Assembly (NCBI RefSeq): GCF_001999245.1
Contig: NZ_CP019630.1
Coordinates: 372,001 to 436,000 of the forward strand
Origin: Roseibium algicola
Lineage (GTDB): Bacteria; Pseudomonadota; Alphaproteobacteria; Rhizobiales; Stappiaceae
Direction: 5' to 3'
DNA length: 64,000 nt
Part shown: piece by piece, positions 36,530-44,467 of the stretch
How positions within the stretch are numbered: position 1 is the first letter of the stretch
Layout of the letters: every line of letters starts with the position of its first letter
Made by a program: the position numbers and the translations under genes
Notes under the pieces: model-generated
Seen by the model: the letters and a program-made list of their open reading frames with translations, nothing else
Databases searched by the model: none
What the model was told of the DNA's origin: nothing

Positions 36530-37864
36530 CTATTTGCCTTCAATCAGCTTCCGGCGCAGCCAACCTGAGGTCTGATCCATCAGGATCACGACAAAGATTG
36601 TCAGGATGATGATGTAGCTGGTGTTTTCCCAATCGCGCGAGGTCTTCATGGTTTCGACCAGCAAGAGACCGATCCCCCCCGCCCCGAGAGCACCGATGAC
36701 CGTGGCTGACCGAGTGTTCGATTCCAGGTAGTAGAGGACCTGGGACACGAAGACCGGCAGGATCTGCGGGATCACACCGTAGCGATACCGCTGGATCTGA
36801 TTGGCGCCGGTCGCCCTAACGCCCTCGACCTGCTTGTTGTCGATGTTCTCCAGCGCTTCGGAAAACAGTTTGCCGAGCGAACCGGTATCGGTGAAGGCAA
36901 TTGCCAGAGCTCCTGTCAGCGGCCCGAGACCGAAGGCGCGAATGAAGATCAGCGACCAGATCAGCATGTCGATGCCGCGCAGGAAATCGAAGAGGCGGCG
37001 TGTTCCGAACCGAAGCAGCTTCGACGGCGTGAAGTTGCGAGCTGCAAGAAACGCCAGCGGCAATCCGAAGAATGCGGCCGTAAGAGTGCCGAGAACGGCC
37101 ATCATGATGGTTTCGAACAAGGCGGTAAGAACCTTGCCGTGCTGCCAGTCAGGGTTTTCCAGAAACTCGTTCACGATGAACCAGATGTTCGACGTTTCCG
37201 GATCCATTCGGTCCGAGCTCAACGCCAACGCATAAAGCTGGCTGAAGGACATGCCGTAAAGTGGTGAGCGGAACGGAAACCAGAAGTTCTCCCAACCCCC
37301 GAAATAGTTGTGAACCTCGATCTTCGTCTTGGTGACCTGAAGGCGCCGATCAAGGGTCGGGCGAACATCGAGCTTGCGCGGGTCGATCTTAATCCAGTCC
37401 GGTGCCGGCCCTGCCGGCAGAACCGTTTCGACACCATCGGCAGTCGCGGTGCCCTCCACCACGCCATAGCCCGGGATGGTGAACAGGGCTGCCCTGCCAT
37501 CGATCTCGACCTTGTAGCCATCGCCGAGGTCAACCACACCATTTTCGCCGCTGAGCTGCACCCAGTCAGGCACCTTGGCGTTGTCGTAGGTAGCGGTGCG
37601 CTCGCCTTCGATCGCAACTTCGAACTCGTTGTCCCGGAAGCTCTTTGTGACGTGAACTTTGTAGGCGACGCTATCCGTTGCCAGGATCACCGCCCGTTCC
37701 GGCTGGGCACGAGAGAGCAGTTCCGGCACCCCGAAGGCGAACCAAGTGTAAACGAGGTAGGTGAAGATCGCGAGCGGTACGACGACAGTGAGCCATGCGC
37801 GCCGGCGGACCTGGTTCCAGACCAGAGCCTGGGTGACGGGTGTTTCGAGCGTATCGACGGTCAT
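36530..37864 (-). CDS. phnE: Phosphonate ABC transporter permease PhnE (second, long form)
   Basis: 444 residues. One N-terminal membrane helix (WLTVVVPLAIFTYLVYTWF) is followed by about 150 polar residues, probably periplasmic, then the ABC permease domain from about residue 235 with an EAA-type loop (EGVRATGANQIQRYRYGVIP). It pairs with the shorter permease upstream (11-bp gap) to form the channel for phosphonates or phosphite. The long inserted region is absent from the partner. Confidence 0.88.
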   Translation of the reverse strand: MTVDTLETPVTQALVWNQVRRRAWLTVVVPLAIFTYLVYTWFAFGVPELLSRAQPERAVILATDSVAYKVHVTKSFRDNEFEVAIEGERTATYDNAKVPDWVQLSGENGVVDLGDGYKVEIDGRAALFTIPGYGVVEGTATADGVETVLPAGPAPDWIKIDPRKLDVRPTLDRRLQVTKTKIEVHNYFGGWENFWFPFRSPLYGMSFSQLYALALSSDRMDPETSNIWFIVNEFLENPDWQHGKVLTALFETIMMAVLGTLTAAFFGLPLAFLAARNFTPSKLLRFGTRRLFDFLRGIDMLIWSLIFIRAFGLGPLTGALAIAFTDTGSLGKLFSEALENIDNKQVEGVRATGANQIQRYRYGVIPQILPVFVSQVLYYLESNTRSATVIGALGAGGIGLLLVETMKTSRDWENTSYIIILTIFVVILMDQTSGWLRRKLIEGK

Positions 37865-37875
37865 GAGATTTCCCC

Positions 37876-38724
37876 TCAATGCGCCCGGCCGGACCCGACC
37901 AGCTTGCCGCGCAGATAGGACGACAGTTGGTCGATGGCCATGATGGTTATGAACAGAAGGACGAAGATAGCGGCGGTTTCATCGCCTGCACCCTTGCCCC
38001 AGCCGATCGTGCGGCGAAGTTCCTGGCCGATGCCGCCAGCGCCAACGAAGCCGAGAATGGCAGAAGCACGCACATTGATTTCAAGGCGCAGCAGGAAATA
38101 GCTGAGATAGTTCGGCGCCACCTGAGGCAGCACCGCAAACCGGATGCGTTGCAGCCAGCTGGCCCCACAGGCCGACAGGCCCTCGATGGGCTTGCGGTCG
38201 ATGTTCTCGTTCACTTCGGAAAAGAGTTTGCCGAGCGCACCTGCGGTATGAAACGCAACAGCGATCATGGCTGGTACAGGGCTGGAGCCGAGCACGAAGA
38301 TCAGGAACAGCGCAATAATCAGTTCGGGAAAGGCACGTGTGATGTCCATGATGCGGCGAACCACCGGGATCAACGGTCCCCAGCTGTCGACATTGCGTGT
38401 GGAGGCCATGGCCAGCACCACCGCCATCGCGCCGCCCAGAAGGGTCGCAACCGCGGCTATGTTCAAGGTTTCCAGCATGGCCGGAACGAACTGCAGCATC
38501 AGCGAGAAAAAGGCCGGGCCGGCTTCAAAGGCCTCAACGACGATCTCGCCCGGATAGTCGAAGAACTTGGAAAGACCCTGAATAAATCCGCCGGAATTCA
38601 TCGAATTGGATTTCGAATAACCGGAGACCAGAACCGCTACGACCAGCAGCAACCCTATCAACGAATAGAGCTGGCGGCGTTTGCGCATGGACAGGATTTC
38701 CTGCTCGAGTGCGGCAACAGCCAT
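37876..38724 (-). CDS. phnE: Phosphonate ABC transporter permease PhnE (first)
   Basis: 282 residues, about six membrane helices. The EAA loop is in IEGLSACGASWLQRIRFAVL (about 176-195), and the N-terminal half has LYSLIGLLLVVAVLVSGYSK. It partners the long PhnE encoded 11 bp downstream. Located after phnD with about 180 bp between, including a hairpin, so it is expected at lower level than the binding protein. Confidence 0.9.
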   Translation of the reverse strand: MAVAALEQEILSMRKRRQLYSLIGLLLVVAVLVSGYSKSNSMNSGGFIQGLSKFFDYPGEIVVEAFEAGPAFFSLMLQFVPAMLETLNIAAVATLLGGAMAVVLAMASTRNVDSWGPLIPVVRRIMDITRAFPELIIALFLIFVLGSSPVPAMIAVAFHTAGALGKLFSEVNENIDRKPIEGLSACGASWLQRIRFAVLPQVAPNYLSYFLLRLEINVRASAILGFVGAGGIGQELRRTIGWGKGAGDETAAIFVLLFITIMAIDQLSSYLRGKLVGSGRAH

Positions 38725-38860
38725 TGTTTGGGACCTTTACTTGATGCTCACTTCATCTGAAGCGGGGTGGCTTAGCTGGATCAACCCTTCGAAACCTGGC
38801 GATCCTGGCCCTGTGGAGCCACTTCTGGCGGAAAGTCGATTCCGCTGGCCGATACTTGAG

Positions 38861-38887
38861 AAAACGCGGGCCGGAGACCGGCCCGCG
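38861..38887 (-). terminator. Intra-operon terminator/attenuator between phnD and phnE
   Basis: Perfect 10-bp stem CGCGGGCCGG/CCGGCCCGCG with a 3-base loop, followed on the minus strand by TTTTCTC. It lies 20 bp past the phnD stop and would reduce permease transcription relative to phnD. Confidence 0.75.
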
Positions 38888-38906
38888 CGGAGATCGGAAC
38901 TTCCGA

Positions 38907-39821
38907 TTACTCGCTCTTTGCCTTGCGGGCAGCGACGATGGATTCGTAAGCCGCATGGGTGATCGGTTCGAAGCCGCGTGCTTCACCGGCCATCACGCCG
39001 TAACCACATTCCTTGTCTTCCTTGACGAGGTTGGCCATCAACTCGGTCATCTTTGCCTTGATGTCGTCCGGCAGCTTCTTGGACAGGACGACCGGACCTT
39101 CCGGGATCACCGGCGAACGCCAGATTTCCTTGATCTCGGTCATGTCGACCAGACCCGCATCGGTTGCCTTGCGCAGAGCGCCGGAATTGTAGCCGTCTTC
39201 CCATTCGCCAAGACCGTCAGCCCAGGTCACGCCGCCTGCGATGTCGCCGTTGAATACGGCAACGATGGTCTGCTCGTGACCGCCAGTGAAGACGACGTCG
39301 GAGAAATACTCACCCGGCTTCATGGAGTAACCGAGTTTCGGGATTTCGATGGACGGGATCAGGTAACCGGACGTGGAGTTTGGGTCGCCGAAGCCGAAGG
39401 TCTTGCCCTTCATGTCTTCCAGGGAGTTGATCTCGCTGTCGACGCGGGCAAACCCGATGGAGTAGTAGCCGTAGCTGCCGTCGTTGTTGACCTTGACCAG
39501 AACCGGCTCAACGGCTTCCGGGTCGGTCAGGAAGACTTTTGCGTAGCCGGAAGCACCGAGCCAGGCCATGTCGAGGTTACCGCCGAGCAGGCCTTCGATA
39601 ACGCCGTTGTAGTCTGCCGGAGCAAACAGCTTTGTCGGAACGCCGAGCAGTTCCTCGGTCTTTTCGCGCAGGCATTCGTTGGCACGCAGACGGTCGGAGG
39701 CATTTTCGCCGCCGAGCAGGCCGATACGGAATTCCGTGATTTCCGCAGCACCGGCAACAGAAGCGTTCAAAGCGATTATGCTGACGGCAGCAAGCGCAGC
39801 AACTTTAGCAACGAGTTTCAT
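38907..39821 (-). CDS. phnD: Phosphonate ABC transporter substrate-binding protein
   Basis: 304 residues. Signal peptide KLVAKVAALAAVSIIALNASVAG, then the PhnD fold: FRIGLLGGENASDRL, APADYNGVIEGLLGGNLDMA, the ligand-binding run FGFGDPNSTSGYLIPS and FTGGHEQTIVAVFNGDIAGG. Periplasmic binding of phosphonates such as 2-aminoethylphosphonate is expected; the exact ligand cannot be read off. GGGGAG supports ATG 39821 over a GTG three codons upstream. Confidence 0.92.
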   Translation of the reverse strand: MKLVAKVAALAAVSIIALNASVAGAAEITEFRIGLLGGENASDRLRANECLREKTEELLGVPTKLFAPADYNGVIEGLLGGNLDMAWLGASGYAKVFLTDPEAVEPVLVKVNNDGSYGYYSIGFARVDSEINSLEDMKGKTFGFGDPNSTSGYLIPSIEIPKLGYSMKPGEYFSDVVFTGGHEQTIVAVFNGDIAGGVTWADGLGEWEDGYNSGALRKATDAGLVDMTEIKEIWRSPVIPEGPVVLSKKLPDDIKAKMTELMANLVKEDKECGYGVMAGEARGFEPITHAAYESIVAARKAKSE

Positions 39822-39879
39822 TTGGGACACTCCCCGAGAGTTCTCAATTTTGATGACGTTAAGCGGGTGCGCAGCCGGA

Positions 39880-40713
39880 TCAGACCGCTGCTGCCGCCGG
39901 GGTCATCGCACCGGCGGATTCTCTGGAACCGGGCTGGCCGGCATCGATGGCGGTGGATGTCGCCGCCTCGTTGAAGCTTTCATCGGCACCGTAGATTTCG
40001 CGTGCGACAGCCGTGGTCAGCGCTTCCGGCGCCCCGTCGAACACGAGGAAACCGTCGCGCATGCCAATCACCCGGTCGCAATAGGTCCGGGCAGTGTCGA
40101 GCGTGTGCAGGTTGCAGATGACGATCTTGTTGTCGCGCTCGTGAATTTCACGCAGCGCATCCATGACGATCTTGGCATTCATCGGATCGAGCGAGGCAAT
40201 CGGCTCGTCCGCCAGGATCATGTGCGGGTCCTGCATAAGAGCGCGGGCAATCGCAACACGCTGCTGCTGACCACCGGACAGCTCCTCGGCCCGCTTGGTG
40301 GCTTCCTGGGCAATGCCCAGTCTGTCGAGCGCACCAAGCGCGGAATTGACGTCTTCCTGGCTGAAGATGTTGAAGAGGCTCTTCAAGGTGCCGTGACCGT
40401 TGAGGCGCCCCAACATGACGTTGGTGACAACATCCAGGCGCGGCACCAGGTTGAACTGCTGGAACACCATGGCGCAGTCGCGCTGCCAGCGGCGCATCAT
40501 GCCGCCTTTCAGGCTGAGAATGTCCCGGCCATCGAACAGGATCTGTCCGGCGCTGGCGGGGGTCAGCCGGTTGATCATGCGCAGCAAGGTTGACTTGCCG
40601 GCACCGGACCGACCGATGATCCCGACCATCTGCGGTATTTCGATATTAAAACTTACTTTGTTGACCGCGGTCCGAGACCCGAAGGTCTTGGTGACTTCCT
40701 GAAATTGAATCAC
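39880..40713 (-). CDS. phnC: Phosphonate ABC transporter ATP-binding protein
   Basis: About 277 residues. Walker [17 protein letters not shown]-loop [20 protein letters not shown], signature [20 protein letters not shown] and Walker [14 protein letters not shown] are all present. I start at GTG 40713 ([12 protein letters not shown]..., the usual PhnC start). An in-frame ATG at 40785 lies inside a Pho-box-like repeat, so it is probably operator, not coding. First gene of phnC-phnD-phnE-phnE. C-P lyase genes are not in the window. Confidence 0.9.
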   Translation of the reverse strand: MIQFQEVTKTFGSRTAVNKVSFNIEIPQMVGIIGRSGAGKSTLLRMINRLTPASAGQILFDGRDILSLKGGMMRRWQRDCAMVFQQFNLVPRLDVVTNVMLGRLNGHGTLKSLFNIFSQEDVNSALGALDRLGIAQEATKRAEELSGGQQQRVAIARALMQDPHMILADEPIASLDPMNAKIVMDALREIHERDNKIVICNLHTLDTARTYCDRVIGMRDGFLVFDGAPEALTTAVAREIYGADESFNEAATSTAIDAGQPGSRESAGAMTPAAAAV

Positions 40714-40767
40714 GCGCCAGCCCTGTCCGTTGTGTTCGTCGTGCTGCGCGACAAGAGCCACCGGACC

Positions 40768-40785
40768 ATTACAGAAAAATGACAT
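40768..40785 (-). promoter_or_regulatory. Pho-box-like site, proximal to phnC
   Basis: Minus strand ATGTCAT-TTTT-CTGTAAT, two 7-mers 11 bp apart, close to the PhoB consensus CTGTCAT-N4-CTGTCAT. It lies 44 bp (four 11-bp steps) from the distal site. Confidence 0.65.
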
Positions 40786-40811
40786 TCCTTTGTCGGGGAG
40801 CCCAAAATTTT

Positions 40812-40829
40812 ATGACAAATCAATGACAT
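40812..40829 (-). promoter_or_regulatory. Pho-box-like site, distal to phnC
   Basis: Minus strand ATGTCAT-TGAT-TTGTCAT, two 7-mers 11 bp apart, each one mismatch from CTGTCAT. In register with the proximal site. Confidence 0.7.
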
Positions 40830-41018
40830 CCCTGCCTGAAGCATTGGCAGAACAACCATCTCCGGCGGGAATTCCGCAGCGCTCTCAGCGCTTTCCGGGC
40901 CCCCTCGGCGTCACACATGCCTGGCTGAAATTCACTCGGAAATCAGTGCTCAAATACAAGGCTTCTACCCGCCAAATGCCGTTTTCACCGCTGTGGATGC
41001 ATGCAAAAAAAGTGACGG

Positions 41019-41047
41019 GAGTCACGCCAGTGTCATCAAAGCGTCAC
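41019..41047 (+). promoter_or_regulatory. Pho-box-like triple half-site before the hexapeptide transferase
   Basis: GAGTCAC (41019), GTGTCAT (41030) and GCGTCAC (41041) recur at exact 11-bp steps. They end 65 bp before ATG 41113, a suitable distance for PhoB activation. Confidence 0.6.
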
Positions 41048-41112
41048 GACCGGTGCCAGCAACACGGCTACAAACCGTTTCCGCACTCCTTCCAACGCTA
41101 TATGGAGCATCC

Positions 41113-41739
41113 ATGTCCGCCCCGACCCAGAAGCCTTCCCTGACCGAAGCCCCAAACATTCACCCGGAGGCCAGGGTGCTGAATTGTGATCTCGGCATCT
41201 GGACCGAGGTTGGCGCACGCACGGAAATGCGCGAAAGCAGCATGGGGGACTATTCCTATATCGTGCAGGAAGGCGATGTCGTCTGGTCGACCATCGGCAA
41301 GTTCTGTTCCATCGCCCGTCGCGTCCGCATCAATCCGGGAAACCACGCAACCTGGCGCGCCTCTCAGCACCACTTCACCTACCGCGCTGCTGCCTATGAC
41401 CTTGGCGAAGACGACGCGGATTTCTTCCAGTGGCGCAAGGACGACTGGGTCACCATTGGCCATGATGTGTGGATCGGCCACAACGTCACGGTGCTTGCCG
41501 GCGTCTCGATCGGCACCGGAGCTATTGTTGCAGCCGGGGCAGTCGTCTCCAAGGATGTCGCCCCTTACACCGTTGTTGGCGGTGTGGCCGCCAGGGAAAT
41601 CAAACGGCGTTTCACCGAACAGCAGGAACAGGCGCTGATCGATATCTCCTGGTGGGACTGGTCCCATGAAGAGCTGAAGCAACGGCTACCCGATTTTCGC
41701 AAGTTGTCGATCGACGCGTTCATCGAGAAGTATCGCTGA
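41113..41739 (+). CDS. Phosphonate-associated hexapeptide-repeat acetyltransferase
   Basis: 208 residues, left-handed beta-helix transferase (GlmU/xenobiotic acetyltransferase type). Hexapeptide turns are seen in [20 protein letters not shown] and especially [33 protein letters not shown] (about 116-148). It resembles the DapH/GlmU-like proteins encoded in many phosphonate loci. Divergent from phnC with Pho-box-like repeats upstream. Its substrate in phosphonate metabolism is not established. Confidence 0.85.
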   Translation: MSAPTQKPSLTEAPNIHPEARVLNCDLGIWTEVGARTEMRESSMGDYSYIVQEGDVVWSTIGKFCSIARRVRINPGNHATWRASQHHFTYRAAAYDLGEDDADFFQWRKDDWVTIGHDVWIGHNVTVLAGVSIGTGAIVAAGAVVSKDVAPYTVVGGVAAREIKRRFTEQQEQALIDISWWDWSHEELKQRLPDFRKLSIDAFIEKYR

Positions 41740-41827
41740 TCCCGCAGGTGGCGCGGGCACCTGCTCTGGTGAGCCGTGCCCTCTTTTCCCGCTGCACAAA
41801 ATTCCCGGGACGCGTTACACTTGCACC

Positions 41828-42397
41828 ATGCAAACAGAAACCGCCGTTCTTGAAAGCAGTCTTGGACCGTCGCTGCGGCGCTGGCGCGTACTGAACCGGG
41901 TCAAGCAAGAAGCTCTGGCGCATGAACTCGGCGTCTCGCAGACGAGGATATCGCGCTGGGAGAGTGGCATGTCGCAGCCGGACGACAGCGACAGGGCGAA
42001 GATCACCCGTCTGCTGAGGGCACGTCCGGAGAGCGCCGCCGACAAGGCCCTGCTTGATCTTGTCTCCCGGTCCGCAGTTCCCGTGCATCTGGTCTGCGAC
42101 CTCACACACAGGCTGCTGGCCATGTCCGTACCGCGTGCCTGCGAATGGCGCGCACCGGTGAACGAGTTTCTGAACCGGCCCCTGTGGCGTTTTGCGTCCG
42201 AAGGCATCCGGGCAACGGAGCACAGACTGACCGACTATGGCTGGTTCGAGCCGGATTCTCCGGACATTGTCTACCGAACAGAACACGTTGATTTTCCGGA
42301 AATGACCATCCCGGAGAGCATCATCCGGATTTCGCGCCTGCCGCTGTCAGACGGACGGTTTGCGCGGCTGGTCCGTGAAGAACAGGATTCCGCATAA
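41828..42397 (+). CDS. XRE-family transcriptional regulator
   Basis: 189 residues. N-terminal helix-turn-helix (RVLNRVKQEALAHELGVSQT followed by RISRWESGMSQPDD, about 20-53) and a C-terminal domain (from about 84) of unknown ligand. The C-terminal part resembles PAS-like domains seen in alphaproteobacterial XRE regulators, but I cannot name it. It stands between the hexapeptide transferase and an HD hydrolase, all on the plus strand; targets unknown. Confidence 0.82.
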   Translation: MQTETAVLESSLGPSLRRWRVLNRVKQEALAHELGVSQTRISRWESGMSQPDDSDRAKITRLLRARPESAADKALLDLVSRSAVPVHLVCDLTHRLLAMSVPRACEWRAPVNEFLNRPLWRFASEGIRATEHRLTDYGWFEPDSPDIVYRTEHVDFPEMTIPESIIRISRLPLSDGRFARLVREEQDSA

Positions 42398-42446
42398 ATT
42401 ATGCGGTAACTCGTCTGGCGCGGTGGCCCGCAATAATCTGGCCACC

Positions 42447-43067
42447 ATGACAAAGACGCCCCCTTCCCTCGATCTTCCTGAAATTCCCCACACCAGACTG
42501 ACGGGCCTGCTGGACTTCCTTCAGGCTGCAGAGCAGCTGAAAGACACGCTTCGCTCGGGAACGACAACCGGCGGCAGGCCGGAGAGCACTGCCGAACATA
42601 GCTGGCGACTGGCCTTGATGGTTCTGTTGTTCGAACCAGAGCTGAAAGAAGTCGACTTGCTCAAACTCCTGAAGCTGACGCTTGTGCATGACCTGGGCGA
42701 AGCCATCTCCGGAGATGTCCCCGCTCCACTCCAGACGCCGGGTGACGACCGGCAGGAACGCGAGAGGCGGGACTTCCTGACCTTGTGTGAACCGCTGCCG
42801 GGTGACGTGGCTGGGGAGCTAACCTCTCTCTGGGATGAGTATGCAGCGGCACGAACCGTCGAAGCCCGACTTGCCAAGGCGTTCGACAAGCTGGAGACCA
42901 TGCTTCAGCACGTTCTGATGCCAAGGCAAGCGCCTTCATTTTATGAGTTCAACCTGGGTTACGGCCGTGATCGTACCGATTGCAGTGCTCTCACGCGCCA
43001 GTTGCGGGACGAAGTCGACGAGCTGACCCGCACCATGATGACGGGCGCCGGACGGGAAATCGCCTGA
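42447..43067 (+). CDS. HD-domain hydrolase (YfbR/HDDC2-like nucleotidase)
   Basis: 206 residues. HD metal site: STAEHSWRLALM (first His), LVHDLGEAISGDVPAP (HD motif plus downstream Asp) and a later Asp in KAFDKLETMLQHVL. This layout fits the YfbR/HDDC2 group of 5'-deoxyribonucleotidases acting on dNMPs. ATG 42447 is chosen. An earlier in-frame start at 42360 would overlap the XRE gene. Confidence 0.82.
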   Translation: MTKTPPSLDLPEIPHTRLTGLLDFLQAAEQLKDTLRSGTTTGGRPESTAEHSWRLALMVLLFEPELKEVDLLKLLKLTLVHDLGEAISGDVPAPLQTPGDDRQERERRDFLTLCEPLPGDVAGELTSLWDEYAAARTVEARLAKAFDKLETMLQHVLMPRQAPSFYEFNLGYGRDRTDCSALTRQLRDEVDELTRTMMTGAGREIA

Positions 43068-43206
43068 TTGCACCAGAGACTTTGCCGCTCAAGGGTGCCT
43101 GGTGCCTTGCCGGGTGGTCAGCAAAAAAGGTCATGCAGGTTCTTATTTTTCGTGTTTGGGTTTACCCTTCTGGTTGTGCCGTCCAGTCACTGCCGGAGGA
43201 ACCAGC

Positions 43207-43578
43207 ATGTACACCATTCTGCCCCGCAGCCAGGGTGCCGTTCTCGGTGTCGAGATTTCCGGAAAAATCGATATTGATCAGGAAAAGAAACTGATCGCCA
43301 AGGCCGAGGAGATGATTGAAGATCAGGGCAAGATCAGCGTTCTGGTCGTTCTTTGTGATCATGTCGGCGTTTCCTTCGAAGCCGCCAAGGCGGACATCCG
43401 GTGGGTGCTTGCCAACATGCAGCATCTCAACAAGATCGCCATCGTTACGGACAGCAAGCTGCTTGCCGCCCTCGTTGCGATCGACGCCACGTTTGCACGG
43501 ATGGTCGGCATTCAGGAAAAGCACTTCGACCGGGATGAAATCGATATCGCCTGGCACTGGATCGAAACGCCAGTCTGA
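43207..43578 (+). CDS. SpoIIAA-like (STAS-fold) protein
   Basis: 123 residues. The open MYTILPRSQGAVLGVEISGK and the middle ISVLVVLCDHVGVSFEAAKA match the SpoIIAA-like family, common in marine and soil proteobacteria, which adopts a STAS-like fold. RBS GGAGG is 7 bases before ATG 43207. No phosphorylatable Ser motif typical of sporulation SpoIIAA is obvious, so anti-sigma signalling is not claimed. Single gene. Confidence 0.82.
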   Translation: MYTILPRSQGAVLGVEISGKIDIDQEKKLIAKAEEMIEDQGKISVLVVLCDHVGVSFEAAKADIRWVLANMQHLNKIAIVTDSKLLAALVAIDATFARMVGIQEKHFDRDEIDIAWHWIETPV

Positions 43579-43662
43579 GGTCAAGCCCTTGGCGATTTCT
43601 GCCACTGAGGCTGCCGTCCAGCCTCATCTGGCAAATCAGTGCTGGCAGGTCAGTGCGGAAAC

Positions 43663-44451
43663 TCAGGCGTCGGCGAGCTGTTCATCACTCAGGAAGGCAA
43701 CCTGGTTCACCTTGCCGTCCCTGACCTCGATCATCTGGCCCTGAGGCACTTCCATCCAGCATCCGCGGGCTTCATCCAGCGGTTCGGACACCACCATCAC
43801 ACCGTCGTCATACACCCGGTAATAGAGCGTCGGCGCCAGGTTGTCCGAAGCATAGCGGGCGGCATAGAGCGTTTCACCATCAGACCAGCCGGCAGCAAAA
43901 CGCATGTGCGGCGTCGTTCCGGCGTATTTGGACAGGGCTTCTGCTTCGAACACAGCTCTCGCCATGGCCGCGCGCGGGTGCAGATTGAGTCCATAGGCGA
44001 GCGCGACCAGAAACAGACTTTCGCTGTCGGTGCCGCCAATGCGGTCGCGGTAAAGGTCGTCCGGGATCATGTTGTCGAGGCGGCGCTTCACCTTGTCGTA
44101 GCCGCCGACCTGACCGTTATGCATGAAGGTCCAGCGCTGGAACGTGAAAGGATGGCAGTTGTCCCGCGTAGTCGCCGTTCCGGTTGAGGCGCGCACATGT
44201 GCCAGGAAGTGGCGAGACCGGATGTGCTTGGAAATCTGCAACAGGTTTGGATCCGACCAGGCGGGCCGGACGTCCTTGTAGACACAAGGGGTGTCCCGGT
44301 CGCCGTACCAGGCAACGCCGAACCCGTCGGCATTGACCGATGTCTTGCAGGACAGCGCGTTGCGGCTCTGGTCGATCAGCGAATGCGCCGGATCGCAAAT
44401 GACTTCTTCCAGGTATTTGGGAGCTCCGCTCCAGGCAGCCCAGCGGCACAT
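43663..44451 (-). CDS. Class II glutamine amidotransferase (EgtC/YafJ-like)
   Basis: 262 residues. Starts MCRWAAWSGAP, exposing the catalytic Cys2 of Ntn-type amidotransferases. Further motifs: VNADGFGVAWYGD, FLAHVRASTGTATTRDNCHP and WTFMHNGQVGGYDK, giving the glutamine-binding Arg and Asn/Gly. As a stand-alone GATase domain it resembles EgtC, which removes a gamma-glutamyl group in ergothioneine synthesis, but other amidase roles are possible. Only 16 bp separate it from the aminotransferase upstream. Confidence 0.87.
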   Translation of the reverse strand: MCRWAAWSGAPKYLEEVICDPAHSLIDQSRNALSCKTSVNADGFGVAWYGDRDTPCVYKDVRPAWSDPNLLQISKHIRSRHFLAHVRASTGTATTRDNCHPFTFQRWTFMHNGQVGGYDKVKRRLDNMIPDDLYRDRIGGTDSESLFLVALAYGLNLHPRAAMARAVFEAEALSKYAGTTPHMRFAAGWSDGETLYAARYASDNLAPTLYYRVYDDGVMVVSEPLDEARGCWMEVPQGQMIEVRDGKVNQVAFLSDEQLADA

Positions 44452-44467
44452 GTCGACTTGGTGTCCT

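Larger units (their letters stand above)
40714..41112. other. Divergent phn control region
   Basis: 399 bp between phnC and the hexapeptide transferase gene. It carries two Pho-box-like sites reading toward phnC and one triple half-site reading toward the transferase (listed separately). No further gene recognised. Confidence 0.6.

Noticed and set aside
40714..40785. Longer phnC N-terminus from ATG 40785
   Set aside because: The ATG lies inside a Pho-box-like repeat and family proteins begin at the GTG 40713 position.
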